Of a stretch of DNA of 64,000 bases, positions 55,457 to 64,000 are shown piece after piece. The stretch is from positions 591,966 through 655,965 of the forward strand of contig MU270034.1 of the NCBI GenBank assembly GCA_021432635.1, in the 5' to 3' direction. The position numbers were made by a program, and so were the translations under genes. Below the pieces are notes generated by a model. That model was not told the origin of the DNA. It saw nothing but the letters and a program-made list of their open reading frames with translations, and did not search any database. Position 1 is the stretch's first letter; each line of letters opens with the position of its first letter. Origin of the DNA: Thozetella sp. PMI_491. Taxonomy: Eukaryota > Ascomycota > Sordariomycetes > Chaetosphaeriales > Chaetosphaeriaceae.

Positions 55457-56075
55457 TCTCGATAGAACCTAAACTACACGTCTGCGTCCGATCCGGGGAC
55501 GTTAGGCTGCACAGTTGGCCTAGTGTATTGTGTATCCCCGCACAGTCCACCGGGAATAGCCACTCCCGTGGTCACAATCTAGGCCATATCGGCTATAGCC
55601 TCTCGCCGAATACCATCCCAGTTGCGGAGGAAGCATCTCACCTAGGCCACATAATTCCCGGGGTTTAGCAGGCATGTCCGAGGGGGGGGGGGAGCCAGGA
55701 AGCACTGGCTAGTTGACCGACTTTTCTATCGACTAGATTTCTCATACGGTGTCTCAGCTGAGCGAACTAGGGTAGGGTGCCAATGAGCACACCGAGCTCC
55801 CCTGCCTGCTTTCTCTAGGGTCGGCGACTATTTCCAGGGGCAGATTGATGCACAAGACTAGTATCTAGCTACCCTCTCTGGGAAAGAGACACAAAGTGAA
55901 TTAGGAGGGTCACGCCAGGTCTAGAAACCCTGCGATTCCGGCTACTGACTAACTTTGAACCATAGAAGAGACTGGAAGGAAATGCATTTTGCTGTCCTAT
56001 TCGATGGCGGCGCCGCCCGTAGATTGTCTCGATCTCTTGTCATTCTAGTGACGGTCACGCGCTCCTCGCCCTTTC
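55457..56075. other. Intergenic stretch with poly-G run
   Basis: No gene seen. A run of 11 G occurs at 55682-55692. The region should hold the hydrolase promoter. Confidence 0.45.
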
Positions 56076-58011
56076 TCATTCTACCAGCCCCTCAAGCCTT
56101 GCCTTGATCTGCAGGGCCAGGATTCTAGAGAAGTAGCGGCAAATGGCCATGTTTCCGGCATGGAGCCAGAAACCAGGATGGCCGCTCGCCTTCCAGAGGC
56201 CACGAATCTCGCCCTCTTCGTCCCACCCCCAGACATCCGAGATCTGGTCGGCCACCGCGTCGCCAAAGATGCTCCTCGCCTCGCTCCTCATGTTGGCATA
56301 GCCGGTAGCGAAGACGATCTCGTCGGCCTCAAGCTCTGATCCGTCCGCAAACTTGAGGCCGTGCGGCAGGATCTGCGTGATCTCTTGCCCATGCTTGACT
56401 TTGACCTTTCCTTCCGTAATGAGCGCGGCAGAACCCACATCGATGTAGTAGCCGCCTCCTCGCTGCAGGTACTTGATAAAGAGCCCAGAGTCATTGACCC
56501 CGTTGTCTACCATGAACCCGGCGTTGCGCAGTCCTTCGAGCATTTTGGCGTCCGTGCCGACTTGGATCTTGGTCAAATCACTTTGTATGGCCTTGAAGAT
56601 TTCACTCGGCCAGCCCCAGACGAAAATATCTCCATCCTCAACAGGCGGCCCACCCTCCTCATAGACACCACCAAGCAGGTATGTCAAGACAGCTTCGCTC
56701 GACACCACGCAGGTGCTAGAACGCTGGACCATGGTAACTTCGTAACCCTTTTCGTAGTAGTCCTGGCAGATATCGTGGCTCGAGTTGCACGCTCCAACTA
56801 CGACTGCCTTCTTTCCTTTGCCGCTCTCCTTCGCCCCTGGGAAGTTCGCCGAGTGGCACAACAGGTCGCCATTGAAACTCTCTTGTCCGGGAATATCCGG
56901 CATGTTTCTCTTTCCAGAGTGTCCGGTGGCTTGGATGATGTGCTTGGGGTGCACTGTCCGCTTCATTGGCGAGCCATCTGGGGCGGCGCTGTTGATAACC
57001 ACGGTCCACCTCCGCTGTCCTTGGTCCCAGGTGGCTGACTGCAGCGTGGATCGCGTCCAGATGTTGAGCTCGAGAACTTTGGCGTATATGTCGAACCATT
57101 CCGCAACCTTGTCTTTGGGCGTAAAGACAGGCCACGATTCCGGGAACGGCATGTAAGGCATGTGATCGTACCAGACAGGATCGTGGAGAACAAGCTGGCG
57201 GTAGCGCTTCCGCCAACTGTCTCCGACGGCGGCGTTGGCATCAATGATCAGGGTCGGCACGTTGAGCATCTTGAGACGTGCATGGGCGGTAAGCCCGGCT
57301 TGCCCTGCGCCTGTCGGAGTGTCAGTTACGAAACAGGCCCAGCATTCGGAGCGTCGGGTTGAGGCATGGCATACCGATGATGAGAACGTCAGGCTCGCCT
57401 TTGGCAAAATCCGCAGTCTCAATTCGGCGTTCCAGCCATGACTTTCGGTCTGCATTGCTACCATGCTCGGCCCCCTTCGGCCGGTTTCGACCGGATGGTT
57501 CCTCGAAGCCTCGAAGCTCCTCCAGGACGGTGTAGAAAGACCAGATCTTCCAGGCACCGTTGTTCTCCACAAGTCTTACCACGCCCCGACCGGAGCCGAC
57601 CCTGGTCTCTGCCGTGATGTAAAATGCGATGCCTTTCACATCGCCCGCTGGGGCGAAGCTGGCCACCTGAGGAGACCGCCATGCCGAAGACTGATCAAGC
57701 GAGATCTTTACGAGATTGCATTCTCTCTCCAGAAATGTCTGTATAATGTCTCTTCCTTTCAGCGTGCGAAGCTCCCATGAGATCGCGAGATGGTCGCGGA
57801 GAAAGCCATCCTCCAAGAAGAGGTCAGAGAAGGCACGGTAGTCATGGTTGGCCAGTGCTCGGTTAGCGGGCTCGATGATGCTAGCTGCGATGGATTCGGG
57901 AGATGCAGCGGCATCATGGGCCGTGGGCGGCCACTTGACTGCCGTAAGGTTGAAGGATCCCGGCTCGATCCGCTGGCTCGACTCTATCCTTCCTCGGACT
58001 GGTTCGCCCAT
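56076..58011 (-). CDS. Flavin-containing monooxygenase with NTF2/SnoaL-like N-terminal extension, 623 aa
   Basis: Two exons, 57375-58011 and 56076-57310, in phase; the 64-bp intron splits the first FAD-binding motif IIG-AGQAGL (Gly 213-218). The N-terminal about 200 residues (LANHDYRAFSDLFLEDGFLRDHL, WSFYTVLEEL) have the SnoaL/NTF2-like pattern common in fungal FMOs. Other FMO landmarks: PYMPFPESWPVFTPKDK, HIIQATGHSGK, LLCHSANFPGAKE (FMO/BVMO-like FxGxxxH region in altered form), AVVVGACNSSHDI (NADPH Rossmann motif, with Asn-Ser replacing the usual Gly-Gly positions) and VFATGYAN. Predicted to use NADPH and O2 to oxygenate a small molecule, in the cytosol. No signal peptide. Confidence 0.92.
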
Positions 58012-60369
58012 CGTGCCTAATATTCGCGACGAGTGCTAGCTGAAAGAGTGAGTTGACGTACGGGTGAAGGATCTTCGTAGTTTAGTGACCAAACCCAGAA
58101 GGGCGGAGGATGGTAGCAGACAGGATGTGAAGGGGAAGATTAGTGAACGAGGGGGAAAAAATTACTCGACGATCAGGTTTCTACACACTTGGGCCTTCCT
58201 CCAAATATGCTTCCATTCGAGAGCCAGTAGAAGGGGCACCTCCTCCTGCACTCGGTGGCCAACCACACGTCATTGTTCCGCACTTGGTCCGCGGGGCTGT
58301 CTCATAACCCCTCAGGGCTGTCTCACAACCCCTCAGGACAGCCGCCCCCCTACACCAAGCCGAAGCCTGAACGCCGAGGTTGCGGAACACTTGCCTTCCT
58401 GGTGACGCTGGGGATAAGAGAGCTGCAGGAGGCCCCGTGCCGACCACGGACAGTAGTTGCCTCCAATAGGGTCACGGCATAGCTAACCGTATTTTGACTA
58501 TCATCGACGCTGGTCGAGTAGCATCACCTCCACCCTATCTAAAGGGGGAAATTCGCACAAGAAGTTCCATTGCCAATATTTTGTGCCTCCAAATATGCGA
58601 GAGTGACACCGTACTACCTCGCTCCCAATCAGCGGGCAGCCGGAGCGCCTTGTATCACCATCTCGGGAATAGGGTTTAGGACAATGCTGCATGGCAGCGG
58701 TATGCAGAGCCGGCCTCGGCACTCCAGCACCTCAATTCACCAGACTCGACCGGCAAAGAAATCATGCATCTATCGTACCTTGGTCCGACAGCGGTCTAGT
58801 CCTCTTGGCTTCTATGCCTGGTTACGATAATCCCGGTGCTGTGGGCTCTTCCCCTTCGCATTATCAATGACCGCATGTCAGCTTATTCATCCTATTCACA
58901 CTGGCGGACTCTCTAAGTTGCATGATAAGGTTCAGAGTAAGTTTTGTCAAGCTTTGGAGTGTCCGACAGGAGCACAAGAGCGAGAAATTCGACGACTGGT
59001 CGACATGTCATCCAGTAAGAATGGGGGCCGAGCTTGAAGGCATCAAACGAGATGGCGCCTTGGCGATGACTTTGAAAAAGCAGCTCCTTTTTCAACAGAG
59101 AAGCGCTTCACAGCTCTCTTTTAGGTGCTCTAGGAATTGTAGTAGGGATGGTATCGATCCTAAGTGCCTTCCTCTCTCACCAAGACACGACTGAAGACAA
59201 GCATGCCAATTACCTACAAAGATCTAAGAGACATAAAAAGCACAAAGAAGGTGAAACACATCCAATCATTTCATGCTTAGCGAATAGCAGACCAGCCCTT
59301 CGCGCCTTTAGCATGTTAGGCGGAGACGCTTCTACGGTTGGCTGGTCGCTACGAGTTTATCTGAACTAGGCAATTATGCCTATGCAGACGCTACGCGAGG
59401 ATAGGAAATTTAGGTATAGGTTTTAGTCTTATACAACAGAAAAATTTCCAAAATGGGGCATGGAGGTGCGACGGTCCTCTATGCAATGCCTTCTGGATAG
59501 GGTGTAGAAAATGCGAGCACTGGCTGCGACCGGCGCATTTCGCTAGCACTTGGGGTTTGGCATTGCAAAGTGCAGCTGGACTGACGTCAAATGGCACAAA
59601 ATGACCGGGCGAACTTTGTTCACCATTTTGACGGAGACGCCGATGGTTTGCCCGCAAGCGCAAAGGTTCTGTGATTCTAAATTAGTGGTGAGCAGGTTCC
59701 CGAATAGACGAGCGTGGGAAATGTCTCAAGCGTACGGCCGCGACGGACCAGCGAGCTCCTTTACGAGCGGCGCGACCACACCGCTGGCTGCAAAAGGACC
59801 CCTGATGACTCTGAGCAGCATGCTGGGGCTGCGACCAAAAACTTCGTATACCTTCCACTTTATCCGGGTGCGGCGGAGCAACTGGTCCTAGCCGCGCTGA
59901 GGCACGAGCTCCATCCGATCTTTCTGGCCCAGTATAGTCTGACGGGGTGGTCGTACGGCACAGCGATAGTCATATCTACGGCTGCTGGAGGTGTCGTCCC
60001 TATTTTTGGGGTCGCATCCGGGGTCGCATCGTGTCGGCTTGGCCGTCCATTCTCTAAGCCTGATGACCCGCACCGACCATTCGCTATCGTAGCCGTCTCG
60101 TATTCACCTCCAACCTCCCCCTAGTGAGTGTGCTTCAGGCTGGCCGGGGTCTTTTGCCTGTGCCAAGCGCCGTCACACTGCCGATCCGACTCCGCTTTTT
60201 GACTGCCGATCTACGATGGCGTTGTGTAGTCGCATGTGCGGCGGCCGCCGTTGGGACAACGCTATATAACCTGGCTATTGGAATGGACGATGAGAGATTG
60301 TCCCTAGCATCCAAGCAACTAGCACACTTGTTCCGATACAGAATCCGCCTCATTTTTACATCTCCTCCA
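58012..60369. other. Gene-poor stretch, 2.4 kb
   Basis: No supportable gene. Open frames at 59550-60124 (up to 136 codons, plus) have no signal peptide, domain or splice pattern I can defend. A short direct repeat is listed separately. Confidence 0.45.
58294..58335. repeat. 21-bp direct repeat, two copies
   Basis: gggctgtctcataacccctc is followed at once by a copy differing at one base (cataac/cacaac). It is located within non-coding DNA upstream of the FMO gene. Confidence 0.8.
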
Positions 60370-60376
60370 TATATAA
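60370..60376 (+). promoter_or_regulatory. TATA-like box
   Basis: TATATAA lies 31 bp upstream of the ATG at 60407 of the small secreted glycoprotein gene, implying a very short 5' leader or a downstream initiation site. Sequence match only. Confidence 0.4.
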
Positions 60377-60406
60377 TATCGCCCTGGACCAACCGTCTTC
60401 AGCACA

Positions 60407-60929
60407 ATGAAGTTCGCCACTGCCGCCGCCGTCCTTGCCTCGGCCGTCGCCGCCGCTCCTCTCGAGCCGCGCGTGATGATCCCGATTGATGTGTTCAACA
60501 TCACCGACTTCCAAGCGCACAGCATCGCGCACTCGTCCTGGAGCGAGTATGCATACCCACACTCCACGTCTCTTGCACCTCACTAACACGGATTATAGTC
60601 TGGGCTTCGGTGTCACGGTGACCACCATTGAGCCCACGACCAGCTGCAACGTCTCGGTACTCAGCTACCAGAGGGTTGGCGATGCTCCGGAGACTAACTG
60701 CACCGAGCCGACCATCGCCTTCAACTTCACAAGGACGCCCGTTGGCGGGGCCGACTTCAACATTTTCTGGAGGCTCGGGGAGAAGGGGCTGCTGGAGGGG
60801 TCGTTCACCATCCCTCCCGAGGACTTCGTCCGTGGCGGGCTCGGCACCAGCGTCACCGAGCAGTACACGGGTCCCACGAGCTTTACCATCTCCAACCTGA
60901 CGCTCCTGCACTCCGTTTTGGGGCCCTAG
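60407..60929 (+). CDS. Small secreted glycoprotein, 156 aa
   Basis: Two exons, 60407-60546 and 60599-60929, in phase; the 52-bp intron has a GTATGC donor, CACTAAC branch site and TATAG acceptor. Residues 1-17 are an Ala-rich signal peptide followed by a possible dibasic-like APLEPR site. The mature protein is beta-rich, has several N-glycosylation sequons (FNITD, CNVSV, NCTEP, FNFTR, SNLTL) and two Cys (TSCNV, ETNCT). The FNITDFQAHSIAHSSW start resembles a common group of small fungal secreted proteins of unknown function. Effector-like by general features only. Confidence 0.8.
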
Positions 60930-61441
60930 GCGGGCGGCCCCGCAGGAGCTGAGGGGTGGCTCCGCCTGGCTGGCGACGGACGGATAATGAGAGCGGCTAA
61001 GAGTTCATGAATACATATAGAGGCCTGATGAACAACGGTCAAATTAGAATAGTATAGTAGCAATTAATTCCTAATGCTAAATTCCTCACATGGAGAGCGA
61101 GAGACTACTAGTTGCGTCAGAGACCTGTGACACCGTGCCTGATTGGTGGGTGTGGCGCTACAGCTTTCCTATTCCGGCATCATCACGCTAATGGTGGCTT
61201 AAAGGTGCCTCTTTCAGTCTACCAACACCCACATCCCCACACTACGGCTTCTGTGATCGGTAGTGCGGGGGGTCCACGGACTAAGGTTCCAGAAGTGTTC
61301 GGGGGATATAACGAATGGGTCCTCTCTCCAGACTATAGAGACCCCAGAGTTCGGCAGCGTCTTTCCCTCGCGGCAGTCCTCGCAGATCGCTCCCCTTGTT
61401 CTCGCTCGATCCCTAGACGCTCCAAGCGCGGCGCACCGACC
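60930..61441. other. Intergenic stretch
   Basis: About 510 bp between two plus-strand genes. The reading frame of the downstream gene is open back to 61112, but that part has no conserved residues, so I treat it as 5' flank. Confidence 0.45.
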
Positions 61442-62917
61442 ATGGCGGACCTGTCCCAACTCCAGACGTTCGCGTCTAGACCGCGCATCTTCATCCTGAC
61501 GGACATGCTCAACGAGCCGGACGACTCCCAGTCACTCATACGGTATCTCTTATACGCCAATGAGTTCGAGACACGGGGTATCTGCGCGACCACGTCGACC
61601 TGGCTGCGCGACTCCAACCACCCGGAGGAGATTCGGAGGATCCTGGCGGCCTACGACAAGGTAGTAGACAACTTGAACAAGCACGTACATCCCGAGTTTT
61701 CCTACAAGCCGGCAGACCACTTCCTGCCTCTTGTCACGGCAGGTCCGACGGTGTACGGCAAGAAGGCCTTCAGCCAGCCCATCAGCGAGGGGGCCCAGCG
61801 GCTCATTGACGCGCTGAAAGAGTCCGAGGAACCTCTCTATGTGCCCGTATGGGGCGGCGTCAACACGGCCGCGCAGGCGCTGCTGCACATGGAGAAGGAC
61901 CTTAGCGCGGACGAGTTTGCAAAGCAGCGGGCCAAGCTGTGGATCTACACCATCTCGGACCAGGACGACACGGGGGCTTGGATCCGTGCCAAGTTCCCCG
62001 ATGTACATTTCATCATCTCGGTCCACGGATGGGGCGAGTACCACCAGGCCTCGTGGCTGGGCATCAACGCCTTCAGCGGCGACGGGCCGGACCCGACCAA
62101 GACTCTGGACCCGTGGCTAGACGAGCACATCCGCGTCGGCGAGCTCGGCGCCGCGTACCCGCCCACGGCGTTCGGCATGGAAGGCGACACCCCGTCTTTC
62201 CTCTGGCTGGTGCAGAACGGGCTGGGGCAGAGGGATCACATCGAGTGGGGAGGCTGGGGCGGACGATACAGTCGTGCCCAGGCGGCCGCGGACGCCGAGT
62301 ACGGGTACGACTCGAACCTGTTCGTCAACACGTCCGAGAGAGACGTGATCGGCGCCGACGGCAAGAAGTACGGCAACCACCAGGCGACCATCTGGCGATG
62401 GCGAGACGCCATTCAGGACGACTTTGCCGCCCGCATGCAGTGGGCGCTCACGAGCGACTTCGCCGCGGCCGCGCACCCGCCCGTGGTGGCCATCAACGGC
62501 GAGAAGGGGCCGGAGCCGATCGTGCTCAAGGTCAAGGCGGGCGAGACGCACGTCCTGGATGCCAGCGCAACCTTTGACCCCGACAGCGCAAGCGCCAAGA
62601 CCGGGCTGGAGTTCGCCTGGTACCTCTACGGCTCGGTCAACAACTTCAACTTCTACCAGCTGATCTACAAGGAGAGACAGGCGGTGCGCATTGAGGCCCT
62701 GGCCGCGCCGGCGACTCCACCCGCCGTGGCGAATAACACCGCGGGCTTCGCGGATGTAGCCCATGGGCCCAAGGTCCAAGTCACGGTCCCGGAGGTGATC
62801 GTCAACAACCAGACGCACCTGCCGACACCAGACTTCCACATCATCCTGCAGGTTACCAACAACGCAGGGAAGTACCCTATCCGCAGGTACAAGAGAGCGA
62901 TTTTCGAGTACTCCTAG
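61442..62917 (+). CDS. Sde182/DUF1593-type nucleoside-hydrolase-like protein, 491 aa
   Basis: Single exon. I start at the Met at 61442 (MADLSQ) because the family begins right after it; the frame is open upstream to 61112 without recognisable residues. RIFILTDMLNEPDDSQSLIRYL is the acidic opening signature of DUF1593 (PF07632), a nucleoside-hydrolase-like domain known from bacterial cellulose-binding Sde182 and many fungi. It continues with GICATTSTWL, PVWGGVNTAAQAL, IYTISDQDDTGAW and HGWGEYH, with Asp/Asn clusters suited to metal or ribosyl binding. The C-terminal 130 residues are a beta-sandwich typical of Sde182 proteins. No signal peptide, so probably intracellular. Substrate unknown. Confidence 0.9.
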   Translation: MADLSQLQTFASRPRIFILTDMLNEPDDSQSLIRYLLYANEFETRGICATTSTWLRDSNHPEEIRRILAAYDKVVDNLNKHVHPEFSYKPADHFLPLVTAGPTVYGKKAFSQPISEGAQRLIDALKESEEPLYVPVWGGVNTAAQALLHMEKDLSADEFAKQRAKLWIYTISDQDDTGAWIRAKFPDVHFIISVHGWGEYHQASWLGINAFSGDGPDPTKTLDPWLDEHIRVGELGAAYPPTAFGMEGDTPSFLWLVQNGLGQRDHIEWGGWGGRYSRAQAAADAEYGYDSNLFVNTSERDVIGADGKKYGNHQATIWRWRDAIQDDFAARMQWALTSDFAAAAHPPVVAINGEKGPEPIVLKVKAGETHVLDASATFDPDSASAKTGLEFAWYLYGSVNNFNFYQLIYKERQAVRIEALAAPATPPAVANNTAGFADVAHGPKVQVTVPEVIVNNQTHLPTPDFHIILQVTNNAGKYPIRRYKRAIFEYS

Positions 62918-63020
62918 TCCACTGGACCAACGCACGGCCTGCCCGTGGTCAGATTGCAATTGTATGTACCATAAAAGCTACAAAGATGAACATAGCAAAG
63001 GCGATGCCGCCCGAGAGCCA

Positions 63021-63042
63021 CCATCCATCCATCCATCCATCC
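63021..63042. repeat. (CCAT)n microsatellite
   Basis: About five CCAT units abut the stop codon of the pectate lyase gene, so this tract would be the start of its 3' UTR. Confidence 0.85.
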
Positions 63043-64000
63043 TTAGAGGCTTCCGTAGCCGCCATTAGATAGGCCAGTGCTCGACTGTGACTTGTACAGG
63101 GTGCCCTTGGTGCCCAGCGACTGTACCGTGGTCACGGCAAACGCATCAACCTCGTCTCTCGGCTGGGCTCCGGCGTTGGCGAGGACGTAAGTATAGGCGT
63201 CGGCGGCGGTCCGGGTCGCTAGGCCTAGCGAGGTGCTATGCCACGGCGAGCTCAGGACAGTGGAGCTGCCGACAGCGTTGTTCGCGACACCGTTGAGCAC
63301 GCCGTCGTTGTTGCTATCGAGGAAGTTCCCCGCTGCGTAGACGCTCTGCCCTGCGTTCATCTGGTAGTAGAGGTTCTTGGTGCTCGTCGTGCTGGGGCCT
63401 GAGATGAAGTAATTGTTGATGATGTCGTGCGAGAACGTGCCGCCCGTGTTTGCGGCCGTCTTGGGGGTTCAAAGTCAGCGATTTTCTCCGTGCAATGGAC
63501 GTTCCATGACCTGGCAGCACTTACGTAGGCAGCCTGGTAATTATATATGACGTTGTTGATGTACTGCGTGTTGTCCTTGGATAGCGGCTGCCGGTTGTGC
63601 GCGCTCACCCACAGGTTGTTGTAGAAGGTGGACGGGCCCGTCTCGACGTGGGCGCCGAACTGCTGGCCGATGGGGAAGGCGATGATGGAGTTGGATACGG
63701 TGAGATTGACGGTTCCCACGGCATCGATGCTATCCCACTGGCCGTAGGTGAAGGAGCAATGATCGAGGATTATGTTGGTGCCCTTGCCCATGTTGAAGGC
63801 ACTTTTGCCGGTGTCCGAGTCCAGCGTGCCTTGACGAATCCGCAGATGTTGGATGATGATGTTCGATTTCCCACTGGCCGACAGCTCGCCGCCCATCAGG
63901 CCGATGCCGCCGCCCGGCGCGGTCTGTCCCTGGATGGTGAGGCTGCTAGACAGGGAGACGGCAGACGAGAGCTGGATGTAGCCGCCGACGTCGAAGACGA
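63043..64000 (-). CDS. Pectate lyase-like protein (right-handed beta-helix), C-terminal part; 5' end outside the window
   Basis: Two exons are visible, 63525-64000 (continuing beyond the window) and 63043-63459, joined in phase over a 65-bp GTAAGT intron. The protein shows successive beta-helix rungs: VFDVGGYIQLSS, LTIQGQTAPGGG, IIIQHLRIRQGTL, NIILDHCSFTYGQWDSIDA, VSNSIIAF, FYNNLWVSAHNRQP and NNVIYNY. The AHNRQP segment has the Asn-Arg-x-Pro seen near the catalytic Arg of PL1-type enzymes, and the SIDA Asp residues could bind Ca2+. Expected to cleave polygalacturonate by beta-elimination outside the cell; the signal peptide is out of view. Convergent with the DUF1593 gene, 125 bp apart. Confidence 0.87.

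Noticed and set aside
49834-58011. Secondary-metabolite gene cluster
   Set aside because: No polyketide, peptide or terpene synthase and no cluster regulator; only three tailoring-type enzymes are present.
59550-60124. Open frames of 113 and 136 codons on the plus strand
   Set aside because: Composition is not protein-like and no domain or secretion signal is visible.
61112-61441. Upstream extension of the DUF1593 protein by 110 residues
   Set aside because: No conserved residues or targeting signal; the family homology starts just after the Met at 61442.
62117-62959. 280-codon minus-strand open frame and others opposite the DUF1593 gene
   Set aside because: Long antisense frames are expected in GC-rich coding DNA; only the plus strand matches a known family.

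Overview
The window is nuclear DNA of a filamentous ascomycete (Pezizomycotina). Many genes carry introns of about 45-110 bp with GTRNGT donors, CTAAC/CTGAC-like branch sites and YAG acceptors. The families present (HET, HeLo-like N-terminal, fungal F-box/ankyrin, class C GH18 chitinase, GH47, fungal FMO and BBE-type oxidases, small secreted cysteine-rich proteins) are typical of that group. I cannot name a genus. Multi-exon models were built by hand from splice signals and checked for reading phase; they are predictions, not transcript-supported.

Layout. 1-0.8 kb: 5' part of an AAA ATPase gene that leaves the window. 0.8-2.9 kb: degenerate repeats, a gene relic and AT-rich DNA. 2.9-7.1 kb: a secreted protein gene and a convergent HET gene whose HET domain is interrupted by ankyrin repeats. 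8.1-9.6 kb: a GPI-anchored wall-type protein with hexapeptide repeats. 11.5-13.7 kb: a seven-exon secreted FAD oxidase. 15.2-18.1 kb: a seven-exon gene joining a HeLo-like N-terminus, a TPR-like middle and a degenerate Rho-type GTPase. 19.0-19.5 kb: a six-cysteine small secreted protein. 20.5-20.8 kb: a FucU/RbsD relic. 21.2-22.8 kb: F-box/ankyrin protein. 24.9-31.0 kb: an unknown secreted protein and a LysM/CBM18/GH18 chitinase. 32.2-35.8 kb: a kinase fused to a cysteine/histidine region. 37.8-43.1 kb: GH47 mannosidase and a five-module CxxCY protein. 44.3-48.7 kb: three secreted or GPI-anchored proteins. 49.8-51.0 kb: a membrane glycosyltransferase. 52.9-58.0 kb: a VOC protein, an alpha/beta hydrolase and an FMO, all on the minus strand. 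60.4-64.0 kb: a small secreted glycoprotein, a Sde182/DUF1593 protein and the 3' part of a pectate lyase gene; this block looks GC-rich at third codon positions.

Taken together the window looks like an accessory region. It mixes surveillance or nonself-recognition type architectures (AAA, HET-ANK, HeLo-TPR-GTPase, F-box-ANK, kinase-zinc finger) with secreted and cell-wall-active proteins (chitinase, pectate lyase, effector-like proteins), separated by 0.5-2 kb gene-poor stretches, some AT-rich with relics. The strongest novelty candidate is the HeLo-like/TPR/Rho fusion at 15237-18074, which is only visible after splicing.
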